Assembly (NCBI GenBank): GCA_950022295.1
Contig: OX465595.1
Location: 226,885,770 to 226,949,769 of the forward strand
Origin: Bromus sterilis
Taxonomy: Eukaryota; Streptophyta; Magnoliopsida; Poales; Poaceae
DNA length: 64,000 nucleotides
Direction: 5' to 3'
Position 1 is the stretch's first letter; each line of letters opens with the position of its first letter. Of this stretch, positions 22,601-29,355 are shown piece by piece. A program made the translations under genes and the position numbers. Below the pieces are notes generated by a model. It did not search any database, was not told where the DNA came from, and was given only the letters and a program-made list of their open reading frames with translations.

Positions 22601-23858
22601 ATACCTTCAATCACACTAGTCCATCTGCTTTGCAGAATAAGTGTTTTCGCAGTCTTGGTTAAGGAGAATGGCTTATCTGAATATGCACTCTGTCAAGATC
22701 AATCATTTTCTGTATCATAGTAGATATAATCACAAATGCACATGTATTCATGCACAGAGAAAAAAGATCACTACTCCCTCCGTTTCTATATACAAGGCCA
22801 CTTCATGTTTTTATGTCAAACTTTGACCATTTGTTTTACAAATAAAATGTGAGTTATATGTCACAAAAAATGTGTCATTGGTTCCGATGATATAGTTTTT
22901 GTGACATATAACTCATATTTTATTGACTAAAATTGTGAGTCAATTTTTCACACAGAAAACGAAGTGTATAAGGAAACGGAGGTAGTACGTTACTTGTGAG
23001 TTACATGCTCAACTCTAATCCTCTGCGATATCAAATTTCTAGGTGGATTTAAAGGGTTTGACAAAGTCATATGGGAAGTCACTGAATATAAGAAAGGGAC
23101 GACCCCATCACTCACCTTAAGATATTATAGTAGAGATGGAGAGGAAGGTACCGTGGCAACTAACTCCCATTGAACGTTAACTATATAAAGAGTTGAAATT
23201 CACTATAATCTGACAGATCTCTCTTAAGGAAATAGGTTACCCAGGTGATGTTTCTGTTACTGCCAGATATTCTCTTCTATCAAGCATGGAGATGAAGCTA
23301 GAGATGGAGGCTGTACCTTTGAACAAGGCCACACCTATCAGTTTAGCACAACACACCTACTGGAACCTGGCAGGCCATGACTCGGGGGATGTGCTTGCAC
23401 ATTCTATCCAGATAAGGGGATCTCAGATAACTCCAGTAGATCAAATTTCAATACCCACAGGCGAGTTTATGCAAGTGAGTGGCACGCCATTTGATTTTCT
23501 AGCCGAGGGTAAGATTGGCGAAAGGATTGGCCAGGTCCCTGGTGGTTATGATCACAACTATGTGCTTGAGTCTCGCGAAGTGAAGTCAGGCTTGCGTCAT
23601 GTGGCTAAGGTGACAGATCCGTCAAGCTTTAGGGTCCTAAACATTTGGGCGGATGCTCCTGGAGTGCAGTTCTACACTGGTAATTTCCTTGATGGCGTTG
23701 TGGGGAAAAGAGGTGCAGTCTATGGGAAGCACGCAGGTCTCTGCCTTGAGACACAAGGTTTCCCAAATGCGGTCAACCAACCTAATTTTCCATCAGTGAT
23801 CGTTTATCCTGGTGAGAAGTACATGCATACAATGCTGTTTGAGTTCTCTACCAAGTGA
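4246..23858 (+). CDS. Aldose 1-epimerase (galactose mutarotase), five exons
   Basis: It interconverts alpha and beta anomers of aldoses such as glucose and galactose. Exons are 4246-4645, 4715-4764, 17155-17281, 23043-23147 and 23236-23858. All four introns are GT-AG, phases agree at every junction, and the joined CDS is 1305 bp (434 aa) ending in TGA. Family landmarks in the spliced product are NRIKDGKF (166-173), LHGGFKGFD (191-199) with His192, HTYWNLAGH (267-275) with catalytic acid His267, GGYDHNY with Asp333, and LETQGFPNA with catalytic base Glu399. All four expected catalytic or binding positions are present, so the enzyme looks functional. Residues 1-90 precede the enzyme fold and contain a hydrophobic run at about 52-72, which could be a signal anchor. 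Met91 could start a cytosolic form of about 344 aa. Introns 2 and 3 are swollen by transposons. A mini LTR element follows the 3' UTR. Confidence 0.93.
4715..4764 (+). CDS. Epimerase exon 2
   Basis: This 50 bp exon codes for GVLADVVLGFDSLDPYL (residues 134-150). The acceptor is CCGCAG at 4714 and the donor is GTTAGT at 4765. The 69 bp intron before it remains open in frame, so an exon 1-only reading would wrongly run to 4776. Confidence 0.93.
5540..7165 (+). repeat. 23-24 bp tandem repeat arrays (ttgccatgtcctatgaata)
   Basis: Units of the form attgccatgtcctatgaatagaa recur head to tail at about 5552-5625, 5877-5925, 6225-6275 and 7029-7165, with further copies at about 7398-7460. Units are adjacent with no unique spacers, so this is a minisatellite-like array inside the inverted-repeat element. 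Confidence 0.7.
6276..7028 (-). mobile_element. Non-autonomous Helitron-like element
   Basis: Read on the minus strand it begins with TCTATATCTCTTATAAAGC and ends with a CCCGC...GCGGG hairpin followed about 11 nt later by CTAG. These are the TC...hairpin...CTRR ends expected of Helitrons. It lies precisely between A (6275) and T (7029). Removing it rejoins an uninterrupted tandem repeat unit, atgaatagaaattgccatg. A second internal 3'-end motif near 6717-6750 (ATACCCCGCGCGTTGCGGCGG), next to a TTTATAAGAAATAGA 5'-end motif, shows two elements arranged head to tail. No Rep/helicase is encoded. Confidence 0.7.
7168..7683 (+). repeat. Tandem direct duplication, two copies of about 225 bp
   Basis: Copy 1 (about 7170-7393) and copy 2 (about 7458-7681) share the segment from CATGGGC..CAAAAA.TAGTTGCCGCCAGAGC through GTCGACAAACTCTCCCCCCGATC to GCGCCAGATATCTG.TCGGGGTCCACT. 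Both are flanked by the ttgccatgtcctatgaata units. Small ORFs predicted here are not conserved between the two copies. Confidence 0.7.
8169..8325. mobile_element. Mutator-type MITE, 139 bp, with 9 bp TSD
   Basis: The perfect 9 bp direct repeat TAACTAGAA flanks 8178-8316. The ends are imperfect inverted repeats: GAGCCATGCTACACGTACGA against the reverse complement of the right end, CGGAATTGCTTTGCGTACGA. A 9 bp TSD fits the Mutator superfamily. There is no coding capacity. Confidence 0.65.
8345..8685. other. Intron 2 sequence without recognised content
   Basis: A plus-strand frame at 8415-8660 is open but matches nothing I know and has no splice or domain support. I see no structural signal. 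Confidence 0.3.
8690..9610 (-). pseudogene. Gypsy-type gag fragment, decayed
   Basis: Minus-strand frames resemble a Ty3/gypsy capsid. At about 9350-9544 there is PPFNGCSRPDLYIECKFKIN followed by DIFAFHNFIERKN, like the conserved 'F.G..DPE.YL.W...V..IF..HN..E..K' block. At about 8925-9067 there is FMDILWRGLNRDIQEIL then LFQLSCKVEHEIKRR, like the capsid 'F..GLN.EI......Y..L..L...A...E' block. Stops and frameshifts lie between. No LTRs could be matched to it. Confidence 0.55.
9770..10650 (+). mobile_element. Gypsy-type LTR end with leader and gag start, fragment
   Basis: It contains a promoter-like GTATATAAACTGAG (TATA about 10034), a transcript-like leader, and the LTR-exit block GAACCTGGGTAACTCTATGTCCCTGTTAACATC followed by GGGATCTGCCAG. 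This is the arrangement seen at the 5' LTR/leader junction of many Triticeae gypsy elements. A 25 bp tandem duplication (TTGACGAGGTCATGGAGAACCCTA-) lies at about 9937-9987. Downstream frames to about 10640 are broken. No matching second LTR is in the intron. Exact family and ends are uncertain. Confidence 0.45.
10656..11361 (-). mobile_element. Non-autonomous Helitron-like element, second copy
   Basis: It has the same minus-strand 3' end as the element at 6276-7028: a GC hairpin around GCAACGCGCGGGG, then CTAG, bordered by an A at 10655. The 5' end reads TCTATAATACC and is bordered by T at 11362. The subterminal GATGTGGATAGCTTGCATGT motif also recurs in both elements. An internal duplication repeats the block with GATGATGTGGATA.CTTGCATGTCAA.ATAAATAAGTTAG (about 11170 and 11293). 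There is no coding capacity. Confidence 0.6.
11362..11980. other. Intron 2 sequence, unclassified
   Basis: A/T-rich sequence with repeated short motifs (AAAAA.AAGGA.., CCTTGATTTGTTTCC at about 11692 and about 11860) suggests a decayed repeat, but I cannot assign it to a family. Confidence 0.25.
11984..13146 (+). pseudogene. Retrotransposon gag remnant with CCHC zinc knuckle
   Basis: The secure part is the 3' end. From about 13021 to 13146 the plus strand reads DKKLRCYSCKNLGHFAWNCP followed by EKNKGKDEKALLDVEDEPALL and a stop. This is a C-x2-C-x4-H-x4-C zinc knuckle with the acidic tail typical of copia gag proteins. Upstream, an open frame at 11984-12337 with Asn-rich and polar segments and another at 12418-12684 with a Lys/Glu-rich helix may be earlier gag pieces, but frame changes separate them. 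No pol follows. Confidence 0.55.
13147..15703. other. Intron 2 repeat-derived sequence, mostly unclassified
   Basis: Directly after the gag stop there is about 700 bp without coding potential (13147-13850) that may be the 3' end or LTR of the same copia remnant. A frame at 14216-14558 codes for 114 aa (with CALAITKAISWKLLTMLEHD) that I do not recognise. The segment around 14780-14950 (TTGGAAAGTTCACGAGATAAGCTTTCC) resembles non-coding parts of cereal LTR elements. I see no RNA gene or intact element. Confidence 0.3.
15709..15826 (-). repeat. 3' LTR of copia mini-element
   Basis: It is a direct copy of 16761-16900. Its element-5' boundary is eroded into the G-run, so the expected TG is no longer clear. 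Confidence 0.75.
15872..16353 (-). pseudogene. Copia gag fragment in the mini-element
   Basis: On the minus strand the frame begins MSSSSSYVAIPCCPMIFDGT near 16353, continues NYTEFVAFIHIHMCGIRL, meets a TAG stop, and continues from 16165 through DAPRANKDAAKVVADAVMQT and YRDALSAYTQWFDDDA to about 15872. The FDGTNYxEF start and the YxxWxxDDA block are hallmarks of copia capsid N-termini. The stop sits where family members have Trp. The reading frame breaks down after PVCRI. No zinc knuckle, protease or RT follows. Confidence 0.7.
16761..16900 (-). repeat. 5' LTR of copia mini-element
   Basis: On the plus strand it starts TGTTAGGGAAACAACACC and ends AACTATAACA, with TG...CA termini. It is followed by TSD ATAAT. 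The primer-binding site lies at 16749-16760. Confidence 0.8.
16906..17154 (+). other. 3' end of epimerase intron 2
   Basis: This is T-rich original intron sequence leading to the TTATTAG acceptor. A pyrimidine-rich stretch and candidate branch sites such as CTAAC-like or CTGAT motifs lie within 40 bp of the splice site. No mobile element is recognised. Confidence 0.5.
17155..17281 (+). CDS. Epimerase exon 3
   Basis: This 127 bp exon starts after TTATTAG and codes for residues 151-192, from NGTSPYFGCIVGRVANRIKD to NNPPNTLH. The donor GTAAGA lies at 17282. It is separated from exon 2 by a 12,390 bp intron full of transposons. It is out of reach of simple ORF calling because it has no Met. Confidence 0.93.
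17940..18330 (+). other. LTR-like stretch
   Basis: GCTGGCGCCTGTGTTTTTTTATTTTCCTC, TTTCCACGTTAAAAATCTTGTGTCTCCTGTGTTGATTTG and the preceding TTGTAACCTCTCTCGATATAGTG resemble the 3' half of cereal copia LTRs. I could not find the second LTR or a primer-binding site, so this stays tentative. Confidence 0.3.
18600..19100 (+). repeat. Degenerate minisatellite (gctcgccacgaccaccattgca-like)
   Basis: Imperfect units of roughly 30-45 bp built on AGCTCG(T/C)C(G/A)..G..(C/A)CCATTG(C/T)A recur from about 18770 to 19000. Small ORFs on both strands here reflect the repeated units rather than a gene. Confidence 0.45.
19966..21213 (+). mobile_element. Non-autonomous LINE-like retroposon with poly(A)
   Basis: A GC-rich leader (GCCGCCTCCCCCCAGGGGCG, then AGGGAGAAACCCTAGCCCC) is followed by a body without a credible ORF. 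The tail GTGCAGAGGTTGGGTGTAATTGATATATTCCCTTTTTCGG ends in A(8). This 3' tail is characteristic of Triticeae LINE families. It shares the CTTCTTGGAGG...TTTTGGAGAC block with 2641-4165. It lies in intron 3 in the same sense as the gene. Confidence 0.6.
21683..21823. mobile_element. MITE-like inverted repeat
   Basis: GGGCCAGTTCTTTTGGGG at the left end and CCGCCAAAAAACTGTCC at the right end are inverted. Inner arms GGCTGGCTATGGAAATAAGCTGCCCC and GGGGCAGCTTATTTCCACAGCCAGCC pair almost perfectly. The ends resemble hAT-type MITEs. No convincing TSD is visible. Confidence 0.55.
21870..22770. other. Intron 3 sequence without recognised elements
   Basis: This is AT-rich intronic sequence. I see no open frame with support, no RNA gene and no paired repeats. 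Confidence 0.4.
22774..22985. mobile_element. Stowaway MITE (Tc1/mariner)
   Basis: The termini are CTCCCTCCGTTTC and GAAACGGAGGTAG, flanked by TA dinucleotides (22772-22773 and 22986-22987). The element is 212 bp. Long internal inverted arms are visible (AAAATGTGAGTTATATGTCACAAAAA against TTTTTGTGACATATAACTCATATTTT), so it can fold into a near-complete hairpin. It lies 57 bp upstream of epimerase exon 4, close to the acceptor region. Confidence 0.85.
23043..23147 (+). CDS. Epimerase exon 4
   Basis: This 105 bp exon follows TTTCTAG and codes for GGFKGFDKVIWEVTEYKKG through YYSRDGEE (residues 193-227). The donor is the weak GTACCG at 23148. An 88 bp intron follows. Joining with exons 3 and 5 restores the LHGGFKGFD and GYPGDVSVTARY family motifs exactly, which supports these splice sites. 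Confidence 0.92.
23236..23858 (+). CDS. Epimerase exon 5 (last)
   Basis: It starts after GAAATAG and codes for residues 228-434, including His267, Asp333 and Glu399 and the C-terminal strand YMHTMLFEFSTK before TGA at 23856-23858. The first 50 bp of the exon lie upstream of the first Met in this frame (23286), so an ORF finder truncates it. Confidence 0.94.
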
Positions 23859-24060
23859 ACTTGCTTCCATCTCAAAAAAGAAAAAGAAAAAGAAAAAGAA
23901 AGTAGCTCCTGGAGAGACACCTTTTCCTCCTTCCTTTTTCTTCTGCCTTTTTCTTTTTCTTGTCTTAGCTTATGAACTATTATGTAAGTAGTTGCTTTGA
24001 TTTTTGGCAGTGTTAGATAATAGCAGTAATTAGTAAGAGAAGACACAATTTTTTCACAGT
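23859..24060 (+). other. Epimerase 3' UTR with AAAAG microsatellite
   Basis: The stop codon is followed after about 15 bp by a pure-purine (AAAAG)n tract (about 23873-23898) and then by T- and CT-rich sequence with TTTTTCTTTTTC. This UTR tract can pair with the downstream pyrimidine tract at about 23930-23962 in a purine/pyrimidine hairpin. The cleavage site is not identifiable with confidence. Confidence 0.4.
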
Positions 24061-24281
24061 TATTGTTCCTTGTGACTGCTAACTGCTAACGCTTCCTTTG
24101 GTTTACATGAATTTTATAGGATTGTTTTAAGCCAATTGATTTGTAGGGATGGATTTCTATTACGTAGGATTAGTTTCCATCCTTCATCGACGGAAATAAA
24201 ACATTAGCTCAGATCTAATGGAAAAAATCCTATCTTATGACCAAATGACATGTATTTTTCTCTAACAATTGAGATACATAT

Positions 24282-24439
24282 TGTTAGAGTATATTTGGTA
24301 GTATAGGATTCATATCTTTCTCCTACCTTATCTCTACGAGGGCTTTTTGTCCTCCAAGACATCTTACACTATATATACTTCCCAACGGGGTTCAACAATA
24401 AAACACCGCACTACACCAAATCCTCTTTATCCTTCTACA
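24282..24439 (+). repeat. 5' LTR of mini element
   Basis: It starts TGTTAGAGTATATTTGG and ends CCTTCTACA. The following bases TGATCACCGCC are not an obvious initiator-Met primer-binding site. Confidence 0.8.
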
Positions 24440-25484
24440 TGATCACCGCCGCCGGGGGCCGCGCCGCTCGTACCTAGGGTTCGTCCGCTGGTTACATGGA
24501 CCGGCTGCCTTGGAGAGTCTTTTCTTCCGGTCTCTTGATCCGGGTTTTCTCTCTTCGTCGGTTGTCTTGATCGGCGTCATTTTTGGTTTTCCAATCTAAG
24601 ATCGGTTTGCGTCGCCCATCGCCGCCGTTGACACACGCCTCTACTCCGTCGACACATGCCTCTATTTCGACACTGGGCGTCACCGTCTTGTCCTCGAGTT
24701 CAGCGCGCCGCTCCATCGATTGAGCAACGGACTACCACTGTGTCGCCCCATCGGGCTGCAGCGCCGCTGCCCCGTGGTTCTCCCCGTGGCTGCACCAACC
24801 CGCGCGTCACCGCTGCGTCGCCCCTTCGGGCCGTAGTGCCGCGGCCCGCGATCAACCGCCGACTCGAGGCCATCTGCTGCAGGTCGTCCCCGAGGCTACA
24901 TCGACCCTCGCACTGCCACTTCGTCGCCCTGTCGGGCCGTAGCGAGCGTGGCGCGCGGTACCTGCAACCACCCTGAGGTCTTCAACGCCGTCTTCAACGC
25001 CGTTGTCGCGCCTCGCGCATCGACTTTTATGTAGTATGCGCCGCGCCGTCTCCCTAGGCGCGGAAACGCCATCGTCCGCGCCGGTTTTCGTCACACTGTC
25101 GGATTCTTCCTCGCCTACTTCGAGCACCGTCACCGCGCTTCTGACCTAGCCGCTGCCGCCGTCGCCTCCTCCTTAGGCCACCGTCGCCGCTCTTCTTCCC
25201 GATCCATGGCGACTACCTCGACACCGTCCATCCCGACTCGACATCGACCACGGCGTCCATCGCACGGCTACCTCGACCACGGCTACACCACCCTACGCTC
25301 TCGGCTACTTCGACATCGACACAAAGGGCTATCGCCTGCTTGGGAACCTTGTTGGCTTCCACTCCAGCCACAAACATCGCGATGCGCCGACCGTTACGAT
25401 TGTGATGGGGATGTCCGTCGGCTCTGCCTTCGGATTTTTCTCCAGTCTCACCGTCTGCGTCGCTACGTTGTGACTGCGGGGGGA

Positions 25485-25657
25485 TGTTAAAGTATATTTG
25501 GTATATGTGTATTTGGTAATATAGGATTCATATCTTTCTTCTAACTTATTTCTACGAGGGCTTTTTGTCCTCCAAGACATGTACACTATATATACTCCCC
25601 AACGGGGCTCATAATAAAACACCGCATTACGTCAATTCCTCTCTTTATCATTCTACA
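25485..25657 (+). repeat. 3' LTR of mini element
   Basis: It starts TGTTAAAGTATATTTGG, has a short internal duplication (GTATATTTGGTATATGTGTATTTGGTA) that explains its extra length, and ends ATTCTACA before TSD CATAT. Confidence 0.8.
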
Positions 25658-25662
25658 CATAT

Positions 25663-26214
25663 CATCGCATTTTCTATAATTTTTCTATTTCTGTGACATC
25701 TCTATCTAGAAACAAAACAAAAATTAATTGTTGTGAATTAGCAATAGATTATGCAAATATTCTAGCATGGAGGAACAAGGAAGAGAAGAAACATTTCGGT
25801 CGAGGGATTTTCACCGGGTCGAACCAGCGGTGCATGATAGTGACTAGCTCAAAAAACGTTACTATATTATGGAACGGAGGAAGTAGATTTGTATTTGCGG
25901 GAACATTATCTTAGATTACCAAGGGATCTAGAACACAAGTTGAAAAGAAGACATGATTACGTGACACGCTGTAGCGGCCGCAGCGCACGCTTGCTCTCCT
26001 GTGCGGCGGTTCGTAAGCTGAAGCAGTGCTTGCATGCAGTGGCACCAGCCGGTGGCGCGCAATGGCAGTCGGCACAAAAATTTGAGGGCTAGTGATATGG
26101 AGTACTACTATATTATCAAGTGTAGTAGCTACAGTAAAAATAATAGTGTATTAATAAAATAGTTCTGGATAGCTAGTAGCTTAATCTTATATTATTAGCT
26201 TAATGTATCATTTT
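25663..26214. other. Intergenic sequence, little recognisable
   Basis: This is AT-rich sequence with a GC-rich patch (25970-26060). TATTATGGAACGGAGGAAGTAG at about 25865 looks like the right end of a Stowaway-type MITE whose left end I cannot find. I see no gene. Confidence 0.35.
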
Positions 26215-26686
26215 TTAACAAACAGTATACAAAAACGGAGGAGGAGTCACCGCCGCCACCGCCATCGCCACCCTCGCCGGCAGCGGGGCCGGGGGGCCTG
26301 ACAGGTCCGTTTGCTGGTCGGCAGAACGGCGGGGACGCTGTACGGGAGCCACGGCCGACGGGGGCCGGTCAAGCCGACGGGAACCGGCAAAGGCATGGGC
26401 CGCCGGGCAGGAGAAGGGAAGCTGCGGTGGCGCGGCCGCCTGCCGGGGAGCCACAAATTCAAATTCGAACGCCGGTGGGGTGGATGGTCGCCGCTGACGC
26501 AGGGTTGGCTGGCAATTCTGATGGTGGCAGCCGCTTTGCAGCAGGCCTTGGACAGGAAGTTGGTGGCAGTTCGGACGGACTCCCGGTGACGCAACGTGCG
26601 GCAGTTGTTCAAGATGTGGACAGGGGCTCCTATGCTGCCCGCGATCCCGAGGCATTGGGCTCTCAGGTGGCGTCTTGCGCCACGCC
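26215..26686 (+). pseudogene. Probable 5' region (ORF1 side) of the interrupted LINE
   Basis: This is GC-rich sequence with an open plus-strand frame (26427-26696 in part) of low complexity that leads into the Mutator-like insertion. It resumes after the insertion at 27616 and runs into the endonuclease ORF. I assign it to the LINE by position, and no ORF1 domain is visible. Confidence 0.35.
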
Positions 26687-26895
26687 GAGAAAATAGCATA
26701 AAACTACCACTTTACGGGCCAGGGTTCCAAAAAACTACCGCTTTCAAAAAGATTTAAAAAATGTACCACTTTTTTGGTAATGACTTGCAAAAAACTACCA
26801 CATTTTTCTAATGACAGTCTTAACTAACTTTAATCACAAATATTTACATAAAAGTCCTTTTTTCTTTTACTCAAAAGCAATCGGGGTCCCTGGTG
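26687..26895 (+). repeat. Left TIR of Mutator-like element
   Basis: Inverted copy of 27403-27606. It is AT-rich and contains AAAACTACC and AGTACCAC-like motifs. Confidence 0.8.
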
Positions 26896-27402
26896 GAGCT
26901 CCTCCTCTGACGTCCCGTTCGTGGCCATCTCCGGCCGTCTTCCAGCGAGGCGCGCCGCCTGCTGGCCTCCGCCATCTCCGGCCTCGCCGCCGGGGCCTGC
27001 CGTGGCGGCTTGCTGCCCCCCGCCCGCTAGGCTGCTCGCCGGTGGTTGCGTCGCCCGCTCGCCGGCCGTGGTGGCCGCGGCTCGTGCCGCTCGCCCGCGT
27101 GCCAGCCGTGGTGGCCGCTGCTCGCGCCGCCGGATGCCCCCCGCCTGCCAGGTCGTGGTGGCCGCGGCTCGTGCCGCTCGCTTGCGTGCCAGCCGTGGTG
27201 GCCGCTACTCGCGCCGCCAGCTGCCCCTCGCCTGCCAGGACGTGGTGTCCGCGGCTCGGTGGCGCCGCCGTCGTCCAAACATCGGAGGCCCCAGCCTCGC
27301 CTCCCAGCCCGGACCTCCCCGGCGCTGCCCCTCGCTGGCAGTGGCCGCGGCTCGCGACGCCAGCCCGCGCGCCCGCTGTTGCGGCCGTGGTGGTCGTGGT
27401 GC

Positions 27403-27606
27403 CAGGGACACGATTGCTTTTGAAGAAAAGAAAAAAGGATTTTTTTGTAAATATTTGCGATTAAAATTAGTTAAGACTGTCATTAGAAAAATATGGTAGT
27501 TTTTTGCAAGTCATTACCAAAAAAGTGGTACATTTTTTATATTTTTTGAAAGCTGTAGTTTTTTGGGGCCCTAGCCCGTAAAGTGGTAGTTTTATGCTAT
27601 TTACTC
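27403..27606 (-). repeat. Right TIR of Mutator-like element
   Basis: Inverted copy of 26687-26895, bordered by the 9 bp TSD at 27607-27615. Confidence 0.8.
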
Positions 27607-27615
27607 CGCCACGCT

Positions 27616-28012
27616 CCAACCAAGGGCATGTGATGGAGTGGATCAGATGGTTACTGCCTCCTCCCCTGGCTAGGTGCATCTTCCAAGGTGGATTGGGCTG
27701 GTCGGCCGTGAACCAGCGGGTGGAGATTCCGAGGACGACATGCATGTGGGGCAGGTGCAATACATCAGTTGCCCAGGGACCGAACTCGCCATACGGGTCG
27801 GCGAGCACGACATCGAGCTTGCATCGTACTCGACGGGGGTGATTCAGGGGGGCCAGCTGGCGATTGGCAGCTCTGTTTTGCAGGGCGCGGCGTCCCAGGA
27901 CGGTCGGGTGGGCTCAACTACCATGCAACAGACCCATGCATGGGATATGTGCGCAGTGAGCCTATCCGCGGAGGTTGGTGAGCAGGGTGAGGGGACATAG
28001 CCATGCACGCTG
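27616..28012 (+). pseudogene. LINE segment between Mutator-like element and ORF2
   Basis: It continues the LINE after the Mutator-like insertion. Several short plus-strand frames are present but none has a recognisable domain. A position between ORF1 and the endonuclease is inferred from what follows. Confidence 0.35.
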
Positions 28013-29355
28013 GTGTGTGTGGCCCCTCAGTGTGTAAGGGGTGCCACGGTGGAATCGCTGTGTGCGGATATGGGTAGATCGCTCGCGCCTATCTTGGCAA
28101 AGCCGGCTAGTCGTGCCCCAACCAAGCAAACCGGTGGGCAAAGGAAGAAGAGACGGCTGGACACTACAACCCCACGACGGAGTGCGCGTATTGAGAAACA
28201 AGGGGCCTCGATGCAACCGTTGGTGCTCATTAGGAAACTTCGCCTTGCGCACGAAGGGGAGGTCATCTCGGACGAAGCCCTGCAGCTGTACATGGAGCTC
28301 TTCTCCCAGCCCCTCTCGGACGCGCACATCTCTGCAGTGTTGGCCCTATTTTGTTGGGAACCGTCGGTTCTTCCACAGCAGGGGGATCAGGTGGATGGGG
28401 TGGTGGGCATGGCCTATCTAGGCATGCCTTGGTGGTTCAGGCGGGCCATCATCATGAATGCACAACCGCTTCGAGTTCTAGTGTGGAATGTTCGCGGGCT
28501 TAATGCCGTAGCACGTAGGAATGTTGTGTTCCAGGTGGTCTTGGAAGCTAGGCCGGGCATTGTTTGCTTGCAAGAAACCAAGCTGGAGGTGGTCACGCCT
28601 ATGATTATTCGGCAATGTCTTGGGAATAGATCCGAGGACTTCTTTTACTTGCCGGCAGCCGGTACCCGTGGGGGCATACTTATTGCTTGGGATCGTATGT
28701 GTGCAACATTGTCGAACCCCCATATGACTGGCTAAACCCTCACCGCGTTGGTGCAGCCGAGAGGGGCTACCGCCTGGTGGATGACGGGCGTATATGGTCC
28801 CATTGAGCCCGTGGAGAGGGTTGAGTTCCTGCAGGAACTGATGGACATCAGAGACCTTCACTCCGGCCCGTGGTTGTTGGCGGGTGACTTCAACCTCATT
28901 GCTCGAGAGGAGGATAAGAACAACCTGAGGGTTAACCGGGGCATGATCGCTCGGTTCCGCGCCAAACTCAACCGGCTGGAAATCAAGGAGATGTACCTAA
29001 ACAGAAGGCGTTATACATGGTCAAACGAGCTCCAGTCGGCGACACTGGAGAAACTGGATCACGTGTTCACCACGAATGATTGGGGTGAGGCTTTTCCCTT
29101 GATCTTTCTCTCGGCTTTGGGCACGGAGGTCTCTGACCACTGCCCATTGGTCCTGGACACATGTGTAGAGGTGTGCTGGGGCAAACGATTTCGGTTTGAA
29201 GCTTTCTGGGTTAAGGCTGAGGGGTTCATGGAGGTGGTGAGGAAAGCATTGGAGGACACACCGGTCGCGCCGAATGACTAACTTACCCTGCACAATAAGC
29301 TGAGAGCTACAACACAAGCGCTCCAACGGTGGAGTGACAAATGGATCCGAAATAT
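28013..29355 (+). pseudogene. LINE ORF2, AP-endonuclease domain
   Basis: One plus-strand frame runs through the whole segment with two in-frame TAA stops (28733-28735 and 29279-29281). It starts with a basic linker (KKRRLDTTTPRRSARIEKQG). The exonuclease-endonuclease-phosphatase fold that nicks target DNA follows: LVWNVRGLN (catalytic Asn), CLQETKL (catalytic Glu), TGVYGP, LLAGDFNLIAREEDKNN, RRYTWSNE, KLDHVF and SDHCPL (catalytic His). It then reads into the linker before the reverse transcriptase (LRATTQALQRWSDKWIRNI) and is cut at 29355 by the chromovirus LTR. The catalytic residues survive, but the stops make it non-functional. Confidence 0.88.

Larger units (their letters stand above)
24282..25657 (+). 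mobile_element. Non-autonomous mini LTR retrotransposon with TSD CATAT
   Basis: The LTRs are 24282-24439 (158 bp) and 25485-25657 (173 bp). They share TATTTGGTA.TATAGGATTCATATC, CTACGAGGGCTTTTTGTCCTCC and CACTATATATACT.CCCAACGGGG and have TG...CA ends. The TSD CATAT is at 24277-24281 and 25658-25662. A purine tract GCGGGGGGA directly precedes the second LTR, which fixes plus orientation. Each LTR has a TATATATA box and an AATAAAA signal about 40 bp downstream. The 1045 bp GC-rich interior has no gag or pol. It lies about 220 bp past the epimerase 3' UTR. Confidence 0.85.
26687..27606. mobile_element. Mutator-like element with about 200 bp TIRs and GC-rich cargo
   Basis: The terminal arms 26687-26895 and 27403-27606 are inverted copies. 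Left GAGAAAATAGCATAAAACTACC matches the reverse complement of the right end, GAGTAAATAGCATAAAACTACC, and both continue through AGTCTTAACTAA and CAAATATTTAC to the GGTCCCTGG/CCAGGGACAC region. The flanks carry a 9 bp TSD with one mismatch: CGCCACGCC at 26678-26686 and CGCCACGCT at 27607-27615. The 0.5 kb interior is strongly GC-rich and contains a duplicated block of about 120 bp. This is the layout of a Pack-MULE. No transposase is present. The long ORFs across it run into the TIRs and lack gene support. Confidence 0.8.

Noticed and set aside
26811..27499. Overlapping ORFs of 192 and 217 aa as a possible gene
   Set aside because: They lie in the Mutator-like element, run into both TIRs, and are Pro/Arg/Ala-rich products of GC content with duplicated blocks.
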